This document shows, piece after piece, positions 9,491-17,097 of a DNA stretch of 64,000 nt (position 1 is the first letter of the stretch; each line of letters starts with the position of its first letter). The DNA is from Lachnospiraceae bacterium (lineage in GTDB: Bacteria; Bacillota; Clostridia; Lachnospirales; Lachnospiraceae), in contig CAJTFX010000011.1 of NCBI GenBank assembly GCA_910575555.1, positions 89,886-153,885 of the forward strand, given 5' to 3'. The translations under genes and the position numbers were made by a program. Below the pieces are notes generated by a model. That model was not told where the DNA came from. It searched no databases and saw only the letters and a program-made list of their open reading frames with translations.

Positions 9491-10138
9491 GTGAAAACAT
9501 TGTACCAGGGCGGAAGCGGCGAGATTGTGGAAAAAAAGTCACGTTTTATTGCAACCACAGAGAAAATCGAAACAGAAGAAGAGGCATTGGCATTTATCGG
9601 AAGAATGAAAAAGCAGTACTGGGACGCAAGACATAACTGCTATGCTTTTGTTGCCGGGGAACATCACAGCCTGCAGCGGTGCAGTGATGACGGAGAACCT
9701 GCCGGCACAGCCGGACGCCCCATGTTAGATGTGCTGCTTAAGGAGGACATTCACAATATTGCCGTGGTGGTCACCAGATATTTCGGCGGAACGCTTCTTG
9801 GAACCGGAGGTCTGGTGCGGGCTTACCAGAAGGCGGTGCAGTCTGGCTTAGAACACAGCGTGATCATTGATAAACTGCCGGGAAGGCTTCTTAAGGTGGA
9901 ATGCGATTACAATACCATTGGAAAGATCCAGTATATCCTGGCGCAGAAGCAGATAACGGCTGTTGATGTCAGCTATACCGACAAAGTAGTGACAGAGGTG
10001 ATGGCGCCCATGGATCAATTGGAGCTGCTGCAGAAGGAAATTACAGATAAAACCAGCGGAACAGCAGGTTTTCAGGTGGGCGGGCCTGCAGAATTTGCCG
10101 TAATTGACGGAAAAATAAAAATTTTTAAAAAAATTTAA
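9491..10138 (+). CDS. YigZ/IMPACT family protein
   Basis: A 215-aa member of the YigZ/IMPACT (UPF0029) family, whose biochemical role in bacteria is not settled. The N-terminal IMPACT domain is plain from KKSRFIATTEKI, the block ARHNCYAFVAG, SDDGEPAGTAGRPML and VVVTRYFGGTLLGTGGLVRAY, followed by a ferredoxin-like C-terminal domain. The GTG at 9491 is chosen because AGGGAGGAAA lies just upstream; the longer frame from the TTG at 9446 has no RBS. It is followed directly by a tRNA promoter. Confidence 0.9.
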   Translation: MKTLYQGGSGEIVEKKSRFIATTEKIETEEEALAFIGRMKKQYWDARHNCYAFVAGEHHSLQRCSDDGEPAGTAGRPMLDVLLKEDIHNIAVVVTRYFGGTLLGTGGLVRAYQKAVQSGLEHSVIIDKLPGRLLKVECDYNTIGKIQYILAQKQITAVDVSYTDKVVTEVMAPMDQLELLQKEITDKTSGTAGFQVGGPAEFAVIDGKIKIFKKI

Positions 10139-10146
10139 AAAAATGC

Positions 10147-10175
10147 TTGCAATTCTGTCAGAACTCGTATATAAT
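10147..10175 (+). promoter_or_regulatory. Promoter of tRNA-Gln
   Basis: TTGCAA at 10147-10152 and a perfect TATAAT at 10170-10175 are spaced by 17 bp, about 18 bp before the mature tRNA end. Confidence 0.8.
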
Positions 10176-10193
10176 ACATTTTGTTGAAAACAA

Positions 10194-10265
10194 TGGCCCA
10201 TCGCCAAACGGTAAGGCAACGGACTCTGACTCCGTCATTTCAAGGTTCGAATCCTTGTGGGCCAG
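10194..10265 (+). tRNA. tRNA-Gln (anticodon CUG)
   Basis: A 72-nt cloverleaf. The acceptor stem TGGCCCA pairs with TGGGCCA, the D-loop holds AAACGGTAAGG, the anticodon stem ACGGA/TCCGT encloses the loop CTCTGAC with anticodon CTG at positions 34-36, and the T arm contains GGTTCGAATCC. The discriminator base is G and CCA is not encoded. It has its own promoter and a terminator directly downstream. Confidence 0.95.
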
Positions 10266-10270
10266 CTTGA

Positions 10271-10299
10271 AACCCATCACAGAATGTGATGGGTTTTTA
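10271..10299 (+). terminator. Terminator of tRNA-Gln
   Basis: Ten-bp perfect stem AACCCATCAC / GTGATGGGTT with a 5-nt loop, running into a T-tract. Confidence 0.85.
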
Positions 10300-10334
10300 T
10301 CATATATACAGAAAGTTGGAAATGGGAGGAAGTT

Positions 10335-11045
10335 ATGTACCGTTTTGATAGCAGAGTTCGTTACAGTGAAGTGGACAGCAAAGGCGCCGTTAAGATGAAT
10401 GCGATTCTGGATTATTTTCAGGACTGCAGTTCCTTTCAGGCGGAAGAGCTGGGCGTGGGTCTTTCTTATATGGCAGAACAGGGCCTGGTCTGGGTATTGA
10501 CCTGCTGGCAGGTGGAGCTGAAGCGTTATCCTGTTTTTGGTGAAAAAATACAGGTCAGCACATGGCCCTATGATTTTAAAGGCTTTTTCGGCTACCGCAA
10601 TTACACCATGAAGGGTGAAGGGGAGGAGCTTCTGGCATGCGCCAATTCCATCTGGGCGCTGCTTGACATTGAAAGCAAAAAGCCGGTCAGGGTGCCGGAG
10701 GAGATGACGGACGCCTATGAATTTTTTCCCAGGCTGCCTATGGAACCTGGGTCCAGAAAGGTGGTTCTGCCAGAAGGGATGGAGGCGAAGGAGCCTTTTC
10801 CCGTGCACAAATATCACATTGACACCAATCAGCATGTGAATAATGGAAAATACATCTGTATGGCTCAGGAATATCTGCCTTCGGGATTTCATACCGGCAG
10901 GATGAAGGCGGAATACCGGAAAGCTGCCGTATATGGAGATATGATATATCCCTATGCCATTCAGGGAGAGAACAAAATTACCGTAAATCTGGCGGATGCC
11001 CAGGGCAATCCCTATGCGGTGATAGAATTGGAGGAAAAAGTATGA
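10335..11045 (+). CDS. Acyl-ACP thioesterase
   Basis: A 236-aa hot-dog-fold thioesterase of the bacterial acyl-ACP thioesterase family (related to plant FatA/FatB), expected to release free fatty acids from acyl carrier protein. Supporting sequence: the N-terminal RVRYSEVDSKGAVKM with its acyl-binding helix, and the second hot-dog repeat with HKYHIDTNQHVNNGKYI, which carries the Asn/His residues of the active site. The GGGAGGAAGTT RBS fits the ATG. The end overlaps the next gene by 4 bp (ATGA), so the two are translationally coupled. Confidence 0.88.
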   Translation: MYRFDSRVRYSEVDSKGAVKMNAILDYFQDCSSFQAEELGVGLSYMAEQGLVWVLTCWQVELKRYPVFGEKIQVSTWPYDFKGFFGYRNYTMKGEGEELLACANSIWALLDIESKKPVRVPEEMTDAYEFFPRLPMEPGSRKVVLPEGMEAKEPFPVHKYHIDTNQHVNNGKYICMAQEYLPSGFHTGRMKAEYRKAAVYGDMIYPYAIQGENKITVNLADAQGNPYAVIELEEKV

Positions 11046-11878
11046 TTCGGTTAGGAGAAAAGCAAAGTCTTACAGTGGTAAAACAGGTAGAATTCGGCGT
11101 TTATCTGGCAGAACGGGAAGGGGACGAGACAAGGGTGCTGCTTCCGGCCCGGCAGGTGCCGGAAGGAACGCAGATGGGAGATAGGATAGAAGTGTTTGTC
11201 TATAAGGATTCCAAAGATCGGATGATTACCACCACCCGGGAGCCGAAGCTGAAAATGGGAGAGGTGAAAGCCCTTACCGTCATATCCGTACAGGGCATCG
11301 GCGCATTTCTGGACTGGGGCCTGGAAAAAGATTTATTTCTTCCGTATAAAGAGCAGATCGGCAAAGTCCGGGAGCAGGACGAAATACTGGTAAGGCTGTA
11401 TACGGATAAAAGCAGGCGGCTCTGCGCCAGCATGAAAGAGATTTATGAAATACTGGATACCGACTCTCCGTATCAGGCGGGAGATACGGTGCAGGGACGG
11501 GTCTATGAGTTCAGCGACAATTTCGGTACGTTTGTAGCGGTGGATGACCGCTATTCCGCGTTGATTCCCCGTCATGAGGATCACAGTTTTCTTCGGATTG
11601 GAGACTGTGTCAATGCCAGGGTGACCGGCGTAAAACCCGATGGGAAACTGGATCTGACTACGAGGGAAAAGGCCTATGTGCAGATGAATCAGGACGCCCT
11701 TAAGGTGTTGGAGCTGTTGGATCAGTACGGGGGCGAGCTTCCCTTTACTGATAAAGCGTCTCCGGAGCTTATTCTGCAGGAAACCAAAATGAGCAAAAAT
11801 GCGTTTAAGCGTGCAGTGGGGCGGCTGTACAAGGAACGGCAGATAGAAATTACCAAAGAAAATATCCGGAAATTATAG
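11042..11878 (+). CDS. CvfB/YitL-like S1-domain RNA-binding protein
   Basis: A 278-aa protein of tandem S1-like domains with a C-terminal winged-helix region, matching the CvfB (YitL) family. CvfB of Staphylococcus binds RNA and affects virulence gene expression; the role here is unknown. Visible S1 patterns include KVRVQ-like strands GAFLDWGLEKDLFLPYKEQ and RVTGVKPDGKLDLTTREK. The C-terminus KNAFKRAVGRLYKERQIEI is typical of the family. Overlap with the preceding thioesterase and 9-bp spacing to the next gene indicate one operon. Confidence 0.85.
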   Translation: MIRLGEKQSLTVVKQVEFGVYLAEREGDETRVLLPARQVPEGTQMGDRIEVFVYKDSKDRMITTTREPKLKMGEVKALTVISVQGIGAFLDWGLEKDLFLPYKEQIGKVREQDEILVRLYTDKSRRLCASMKEIYEILDTDSPYQAGDTVQGRVYEFSDNFGTFVAVDDRYSALIPRHEDHSFLRIGDCVNARVTGVKPDGKLDLTTREKAYVQMNQDALKVLELLDQYGGELPFTDKASPELILQETKMSKNAFKRAVGRLYKERQIEITKENIRKL

Positions 11879-11887
11879 GAGGGAGCT

Positions 11888-12904
11888 ATGTCTGAAAACA
11901 AAGGTGTAAATCGTATTTTTCTGCTGACGGTGGTTCTCTATGTGGGGATGAGTTTTGCATTAAGTTTCTTATCGGTTTTTGTTCCTTCATTCCAGAACAT
12001 GTCCAATTATACTGCCATCCTGATTTCACAGATGTTGGTGTTTGTGCCGGGATTTCTGTACCTCAGAACAGTTTCCCGCCGGGTTCCCGCTGTAGTGCAG
12101 CAGGAAGAAGGACGGCAGGAGGAACGAAAAACAGGAATTCTGCAGTTGCTTCCCTATCGGAAAATCAGCATCGGTACCATAGCCCTTGTGGTGGTGTGTA
12201 CGTATCTGATGTACCCCCTGATCATTGTGCTGAATGCCATTTCCATGATTTTCAGCACTTCCGGCTCAGCGGCAGTTCTGGATATGGTGCAGGGGCAGAA
12301 TTTTTTTCTCAGCCTGCTGTTTACAGCGGTAATGCCGGCCTGTGTAGAGGAATTTCTGTTCCGGGGCCTGATGTTTCAGACCTATAAAAAGAGCAGGATG
12401 CTTCCGGCCATTCTGCTGACCGGATTTCTGTTCGGCTGTATGCATATGAACCTGAACCAGTTCATCTATGCTTTTGCCCTCGGCATTTACCTGGCGTTTC
12501 TGGTGGAAGCCACCGGCAGTATCTTCAGCTCCATGATCGCCCACTTTACGCTGAATGCCACCAGTGTGGTGATGAGCTTCCTTCTTCCCATCCTGTACCA
12601 TGCCGCAGGCATAGACCCCGATATGCAGATACAGGCAGGCGGCTATGCCTCCACTATGGAAAGCAGCGAGCTTCTGATGTTCCTGATGGGAATTACAATC
12701 TGGGCGATTATTGCAGTAGGCACCACCTGCGGCGCAGTGGGAATTTATATCGCCATCTGTAAAATCAACCATCGCTGGGACTATGTGAAAAGAATGTTCT
12801 CAGGAGGGACGAGAGAGCGGATCATTACCATTCCGCTGATTGCTGCGGCGCTGATCTGCTTTGCGGTGATGGGAATGCGTATTTATATAGAAAGAATGGG
12901 ATAG
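11888..12904 (+). CDS. CPBP family intramembrane glutamic endopeptidase
   Basis: A 338-aa polytopic membrane protein of the CPBP (Abi, CAAX prenyl protease-like) family. The diagnostic motifs are present: EEFLFRG (Glu-Glu...Arg, about residue 155) and FGCMHMNLNQF (catalytic His) followed by a further membrane segment. About eight hydrophobic segments can be counted. Substrates of such proteases in Clostridia are mostly unknown; roles in bacteriocin immunity or membrane protein processing are suggested for the family. It closes a three-gene run; a non-coding repeat region follows. Confidence 0.85.
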   Translation: MSENKGVNRIFLLTVVLYVGMSFALSFLSVFVPSFQNMSNYTAILISQMLVFVPGFLYLRTVSRRVPAVVQQEEGRQEERKTGILQLLPYRKISIGTIALVVVCTYLMYPLIIVLNAISMIFSTSGSAAVLDMVQGQNFFLSLLFTAVMPACVEEFLFRGLMFQTYKKSRMLPAILLTGFLFGCMHMNLNQFIYAFALGIYLAFLVEATGSIFSSMIAHFTLNATSVVMSFLLPILYHAAGIDPDMQIQAGGYASTMESSELLMFLMGITIWAIIAVGTTCGAVGIYIAICKINHRWDYVKRMFSGGTRERIITIPLIAAALICFAVMGMRIYIERMG

Positions 12905-12979
12905 AATAAAGGCAGGGGCGTTGGAACTGTCTGTGTATTGCCTGGTACTACAACGAAGGTTTTATATTTGGGTACGGAC

Positions 12980-13159
12980 AGAACTACCGGATTGCCCTTT
13001 GCCCCGCAAACCGGGCAGTGTTCCGGCGAACTAACTGCAAACTGCGTCTAAGGAGTTCCGGAGAGCCGTCACTCCCAAGACTTCGTAAGCAGTGGATTTC
13101 GCCTCCACACAATACGCCCGTGACTCGTTTGCTTATGCAAAGGGCAATCCGGTAGTTCT
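12980..13159 (-). repeat. Structured inverted-repeat element, copy 1
   Basis: A 180-bp element bounded by a perfect 23-bp inverted repeat (12980-13002 and 13137-13159), extending imperfectly outward to about 12948-13193. Read on the minus strand it aligns along its whole length with copy 2 at 13432-13607, sharing blocks such as AAATCCACTGCTTAC and GCAGTTAGTT. Helices nested inside the outer repeat differ from copy 2 by paired changes. It could be a structured RNA or a MITE-like DNA hairpin. A G-U pair in the central hairpin fits RNA from the minus strand. Confidence 0.75.
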
Positions 13160-13262
13160 TGCGTATCGAAATATAGATTGTTCGTTCTATAGACGCAAGG
13201 ACGGAACTGTTTTAACACACAGGAAATAGGAAAGAACTATAGGAGCCAAAAGCAGGCCATAT

Positions 13263-13431
13263 ATATTCCAGCACACAGAAAATGGGAACAACCAACCCCA
13301 ACCATAGCGTTTATATTCCAACACACAGAAAATGGGAACAACCAACCCCCAACCATAGCGTTCATATTCCAATACAAATGAAATGGGAGCAACCAACCCC
13401 AACCATAGCGTTTATATTCCAATACACAGGA
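13263..13431. repeat. Tandem array of ~50-bp units
   Basis: Units start with ATATTCCA at 13263, 13313, 13364 and 13414 (periods 50, 51 and 50), each carrying CCAACCCC.AACCATAGCG; the last is partial and runs into structured copy 2. The period is not a multiple of three, and no reading frame with an RBS crosses it. Confidence 0.85.
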
Positions 13432-13607
13432 AATTCGGGATTGCCCTTCCTCATAAGTGAACAATTCACGGGCGCCCTTAGTGAAGGCAAAATCCACTGC
13501 TTACAGAGACTTAGGAAGGAAGGCTTTCCTGACTTCCTTAGTCGAAGTTAGCAGTTAGTTTGCCGAAACGCTGCCCGGTTCCCGTTGAGGAAGGGCAATC
13601 CCGAATT
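13432..13607 (+). repeat. Structured inverted-repeat element, copy 2
   Basis: A 176-bp element with a perfect 22-bp terminal inverted repeat (13432-13453 and 13586-13607). It is homologous to copy 1 in opposite orientation. Nested helices include GAAC/GTTC, GGGC/GCCC, GGCAAA/TTTGCC, ACTGCT/AGCAGT and an 11-bp hairpin GACTTAGGAAG / CTTCCTTAGTC with one T-T mismatch. No open reading frame fits it. Confidence 0.75.
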
Positions 13608-13800
13608 CCCGTCCGTCATTGGAAATAACCGCCGCCCCCGTTGAGGAAGAACCATCCCGAATTCCCGTCCGTCATTGGAAATAACCGCCGCCCCCGTTGA
13701 GGAAGAACCATCCCGAATTCCCGTCCGTCATTGGAACATAACCGCTCCCGTTGAGGAAGAACCATCCCGAATTCCCGTCCGTCATTAGAATAAAACCGGC
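13581..13800. repeat. Tandem array of ~55-bp units
   Basis: Four units begin with CCCGTTGAGGAAG at 13581, 13637, 13693 and 13747 (periods 56, 56 and 54) and contain CCCGAATTCCCGTCCGTCATT. The first unit overlaps the right arm of structured copy 2; there GGGCAA replaces the GAACCA of later units, so only that unit can pair with the left arm. Confidence 0.85.
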
Positions 13801-13862
13801 TCAGGGCCACCACAAAAGGAATATCCAAGACACTCCTTTCAGGCAGCCCTGAGCCCAGGAAA

Positions 13863-14039
13863 TCAGATGGAAATATCAATATTTCCGCCCACATGAGGAT
13901 TCACAGACTGTTCCATGAGTTTAATCATGGAGTCCCCCATGTTTTCCATCGTATCCAGTTGTTTGCTCAGCATAATCGTCCCAACGTCATTGTTGACCTG
14001 GGTCATGCTGAGAGCAGTTGATAAAGAAGCAATATCCAT
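13863..14039 (-). CDS. YjfB-family putative motility protein
   Basis: A 58-aa protein starting MDIASLSTALSMTQVNNDVG and ending NPHVGGNIDISI, matching the small YjfB family found in motile and sporulating Firmicutes; function unknown. The ATG at 14039 follows GAAAGGAGG on the minus strand. The longer frame to 14144 has no RBS. It stands alone between the repeat region and trxB, transcribed away from trxB. Confidence 0.8.
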   Translation of the reverse strand: MDIASLSTALSMTQVNNDVGTIMLSKQLDTMENMGDSMIKLMEQSVNPHVGGNIDISI

Positions 14040-14066
14040 ATTCGTGCCTCCTTTCCTAGATTTTAG

Positions 14067-14091
14067 AACCGTGCAGAAACGCTGCACGGTT
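14067..14091. other. Stem-loop between yjfB and trxB
   Basis: Ten-bp stem AACCGTGCAG / CTGCACGGTT with a 5-nt loop in the divergent intergenic region. No T-tract follows on either strand, so it looks like an operator or leader structure rather than a terminator. Confidence 0.45.
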
Positions 14092-14170
14092 TCACAGGGA
14101 AATGACCCTGTTCTTATTATGGCACGAGACACAGGAAAAATCAATATCAGATAAGCAGGAGGTTTAGACG

Positions 14171-15088
14171 ATGTATGATGTAATTATTTTAGGAAGCGGC
14201 CCGGCAGGATTAAGCGCGGCCATTTATGCACAGAGGGCAAGATTAAGCGCTTTAATAATAGAAGAAAAGCCTTTAAGCGGAGGCCAGATTCTGGATACCT
14301 ATGAGGTGGATAATTATCCGGGGCTGCCTGGGATTACCGGATTTGAAATGGGCCAGAAATTCCGCGCCCATGCAGATAAACTGGGGGCTGAAGTGGTGAA
14401 CGCCCAGGTGCTTGAAGTGAAAGTAGAGGGTGAGAAAAAAGTGGTTTCCACTGCAAAAGGCGATTATGAAGCCAAAAGCCTGATTATTGCAACGGGAGCC
14501 AGACACCGGAAACTGGGGGTGCCCGGAGAAGATAAACTGGTGGGAATGGGAGTGTCCTACTGCGCCACCTGCGACGGCGCGTTTTTCCGGGGAAAATCTG
14601 TGGCTGTAGCCGGCGGCGGCGACGTGGCCCTGGAAGATGCATTGTTTCTGGCCCGGGGCTGTGAAAAAGTTTACCTGATTCACAGAAGAGATGAGTTCCG
14701 GGGCGCAGGGATTCTGCAGGAACGGGTAAGGGAGACGCCTAATATTGAACTGGTGCTGAACAGCAACTTAATCTCTATTCAGGGAGAAGAGGAGGTTTCG
14801 TCGGTTCTTGTCCGCAATAACAAAGAAAATACCGACAGGGAAATTCCGGTGCAGGGAGTGTTTATTGCAGTGGGCATTGAGCCTAATTCCAGTGCGGTGA
14901 AGGATCTGGTGGCCCAGGACGCCCAGGGGTATATTGTGGCCGGCGAGGATACAAAGACCAGCGCAGAAGGAGTATTTGCAGCGGGAGATGTGAGAACCAA
15001 GCAGCTTCGGCAAGTGCTGACAGCGGCTGCCGACGGGGCGAACGCAGTAACCTCGGCAGAGAAATATATTACTGAAAAGAATCAATAA
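14171..15088 (+). CDS. trxB: Thioredoxin reductase
   Basis: A 305-aa NADPH-dependent flavoprotein that reduces thioredoxin. The FAD-binding GSGPAGLSAAIYAQRA is at the N-terminus, the redox-active CATC in SYCATCDGAFF is central, the second nucleotide site is AVAGGGDVALEDA, and the C-terminal FAD motif is GVFAAGDVRTK. Length is normal. AGCAGGAGG precedes the ATG. It appears monocistronic; a strong promoter for the next gene begins about 70 bp downstream. Confidence 0.95.
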   Translation: MYDVIILGSGPAGLSAAIYAQRARLSALIIEEKPLSGGQILDTYEVDNYPGLPGITGFEMGQKFRAHADKLGAEVVNAQVLEVKVEGEKKVVSTAKGDYEAKSLIIATGARHRKLGVPGEDKLVGMGVSYCATCDGAFFRGKSVAVAGGGDVALEDALFLARGCEKVYLIHRRDEFRGAGILQERVRETPNIELVLNSNLISIQGEEEVSSVLVRNNKENTDREIPVQGVFIAVGIEPNSSAVKDLVAQDAQGYIVAGEDTKTSAEGVFAAGDVRTKQLRQVLTAAADGANAVTSAEKYITEKNQ

Positions 15089-15156
15089 TTTTTCATGACA
15101 ATACAATAATGACAAGATCAGAGCAAATATTGCAACTTTTTTGTAAAAGATTACGG

Positions 15157-15185
15157 TTGACATAAACAGCCCTCCTTGTTATAAT
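15157..15185 (+). promoter_or_regulatory. Consensus sigma-A promoter of the NlpC/P60 gene
   Basis: Perfect TTGACA at 15157-15162 and perfect TATAAT at 15180-15185 with 17 bp between them. The leader would be about 85 nt. Confidence 0.85.
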
Positions 15186-15278
15186 AAATCCTGTAATAAA
15201 TTTGTAACATATGAAGAATCCTATCGGGACTTCATGCTTTATAGAAGATTATGGGCTAAAATGGAGGGTATTGTTATT

Positions 15279-16508
15279 ATGAACAGGAATTCAATTAGAA
15301 AAGCAACAACATGTTGTTTAACTGCCGCAGTGGTATTAACAGGAAGTTCTTTTGTGTCTCACGCAGCAGTAAGCGCTGGAGCAGGCGACCTGATTTCAGC
15401 AGCGACAGAAGCACCGGCAGATACTGGTAAGAAAGCAGATAAAGCAGAAGATAATAATGCAACCGCAGGCGTAACCGAGATTTTTGCAAATTCTCTGGCG
15501 CCCAGACAGGAAGCGATTGATACAGGCGCAGCCAAGGAAGAAGCTGAGGCTCCTGCTAAGACAGAATATGATGATATCGCAATTGCGCAGGTTGACAATT
15601 ATGTAAATGTACGTTCCGCAGCCAGTGAAGAAGGAGAAGTGCTTGGTAAGTTATATAATAACTCCGCCTGCACCGTACTTGGAACCGAAGGCGACTGGTA
15701 TAAGATTCATTCCGGTAATGTGGAAGGTTATATCAAGGCAGAATTCCTTGTATTAGGAAATGCAGAACTGGCTAAGTCCGTAGGGCACAGAGTGGCAGAT
15801 GTAACCACAGAGACACTGAATGTCCGTGCAGAGTCCAGTACGGAATCAGAATTACTGGGACAGGTTCCCCAGGGAGAAGAACTCAGCGTAGTAGAAGAGA
15901 AGGACGGCTGGGTGAAGGTAGCAATTGAAGAAGGCGACGGCTGGGTATCCAGTGAATTTGTAGATTGCAGCACACATTACGTAGTGGCAGAGTCCAAAGA
16001 AGAAGAAGAAGCCCGTCTTAAGAAAGAAGAAGAAGAACGTAAGGCAGCAGAGGAAGCAGCAAGAAGAGCTACCAGAAGCAAATCTTCCAGTTCAGGTTCT
16101 TCCAGTTCAGAATCTTCCGGCTCTGGTTCCGGAGAGAGCAGAAGCTATGCTCCCCCAAGCGGCGGAAGCGGACAGGCAGTTGCCAATTACGCATGCCAGT
16201 TTGTAGGCAATCCTTATGTATACGGCGGGACAAGCCTGACCAACGGCGCTGATTGCTCCGGATTTGTAATGAGTGTATATGCAGCATTTGGCGTTGGCCT
16301 GCCTCATTCCTCCAGCGCACTGGCAGGAGTAGGATACGGCGTAAGCACAGACGCAATGCAGCCTGGTGATATTGTATGCTACAGCGGTCACGTTGGAATC
16401 TATGTAGGCGGAGACACCATCGTACATGCAAGTACCGAAGCGACTGGCATTAAGTACACTTCTCCGGCATCATACAGACCGATTGTTGCAGTAAGAAGAA
16501 TTTTCTAA
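15279..16508 (+). CDS. Secreted SH3-domain NlpC/P60 peptidoglycan hydrolase
   Basis: A 409-aa exported cell-wall endopeptidase. It has a signal peptide (residues ~1-30, ending FVSHAAVSA), a low-complexity acidic spacer, two SH3b domains (about 95-155 and 165-225, with NVRSAASEEGEVLGKLYN and LNVRAESSTESELLGQVP), a Lys/Glu-rich helix, a Ser/Gly-rich linker, and a C-terminal NlpC/P60 domain. Catalytic residues are visible: Cys in ADCSGFVMSVY, His in SGHVGIYVG and the later HAST. ATG 15279 follows GGAGGGTATTGTTATT and gives a normal signal peptide. A strong terminator follows. Confidence 0.92.
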   Translation: MNRNSIRKATTCCLTAAVVLTGSSFVSHAAVSAGAGDLISAATEAPADTGKKADKAEDNNATAGVTEIFANSLAPRQEAIDTGAAKEEAEAPAKTEYDDIAIAQVDNYVNVRSAASEEGEVLGKLYNNSACTVLGTEGDWYKIHSGNVEGYIKAEFLVLGNAELAKSVGHRVADVTTETLNVRAESSTESELLGQVPQGEELSVVEEKDGWVKVAIEEGDGWVSSEFVDCSTHYVVAESKEEEEARLKKEEEERKAAEEAARRATRSKSSSSGSSSSESSGSGSGESRSYAPPSGGSGQAVANYACQFVGNPYVYGGTSLTNGADCSGFVMSVYAAFGVGLPHSSSALAGVGYGVSTDAMQPGDIVCYSGHVGIYVGGDTIVHASTEATGIKYTSPASYRPIVAVRRIF

Positions 16509-16537
16509 GAGTATTACATAGACAGTGGCAGAGAAGA

Positions 16538-16575
16538 AACTGCCGGGAAATGATTTATTTCCCGGCAGTTTTTTT
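16538..16575 (+). terminator. Terminator after the NlpC/P60 gene
   Basis: Fourteen-bp perfect stem (16538-16551 with 16557-16570), 5-nt loop, then seven T residues in total. Confidence 0.92.
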
Positions 16576-16742
16576 AAATTTCAGTTTACGGGTTCCGTCT
16601 CCCAAAACAGAAAAATTGCTCTGACTTTTGACAGGCACAGAGAAAAGAGTCATACAATTCTTCTAATTTTCTAAAAAATTTTTTGTAGAAATATGTCAGA
16701 AAATGTCTGATTCTGGAATTCTGAAAAAAGTGCACAAAATTA

Positions 16743-16857
16743 TGGGGATAAACAAAAATTATCCAAAAGTTATCCACATAAAAATATGACAAAAAATCCA
16801 AAAATGTGAGTTATACACAGAGTTGTCCACATTATCCACAAAAAGTCGTGTGAATAA
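16743..16857. other. DnaA-box cluster
   Basis: Perfect TTATNCACA boxes occur at 16770-16778, 16811-16819 and 16832-16840 on the plus strand and 16849-16857 on the minus strand. Near matches are TTGTCCACA at 16823-16831, TTATCCAAA at 16759-16767 and a minus-strand box at 16743-16751. TAGTAG at 16869-16874, just beyond the last box, resembles a DnaA-trio, and a very AT-rich stretch follows. No dnaA or dnaN is nearby and genes on both sides point the same way, so a DnaA-binding cluster is more likely than the chromosomal origin. The 16576-17097 gap holds no gene. Confidence 0.65.
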
Positions 16858-17015
16858 CCTGGTTTACATAGTAGGAAAAAGAAACATTTGTTTTGTGAAG
16901 TTGTGATAAAATGAATGATTTTCGGAAAAAATAGAAAAAAGTATTGACTTTTTAATAGACAAAAAAAATTTATTTCAAGGCAGAAATGTCAGTTAATTTC
17001 CATTGGAAAGGGTGG

Positions 17016-17044
17016 TTGAAAAAATTTCCTGCTTTTGGTATACT
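17016..17044 (+). promoter_or_regulatory. Promoter of the wecG-like gene
   Basis: TTGAAA at 17016-17021 and TATACT at 17039-17044, spaced 17 bp, with the extended TG missing. Leader of about 45 nt to the ATG. Confidence 0.7.
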
Positions 17045-17097
17045 TCTAAAAGTACATTTAATAACCGCAGTATCAGTCAAATAGAAACGGGTGTTAT

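Noticed and set aside
13187..13551. Reading frames on both strands across the ~50-bp array
   Set aside because: No start signals; the frames come from repeats without stops.
13263..13800. CRISPR array
   Set aside because: The units are contiguous repeats without unique spacers, and no cas genes are near.
13616..13894. Open reading frame on the minus strand with repeated SNDGREFGMVLPQR peptide
   Set aside because: It is the translation of the ~55-bp tandem array, has no RBS, and the period is not a steady multiple of three.
16743..16874. Chromosomal replication origin
   Set aside because: No dnaA, dnaN or rpmH nearby and no change of gene direction around it; kept as a DnaA-box cluster only.
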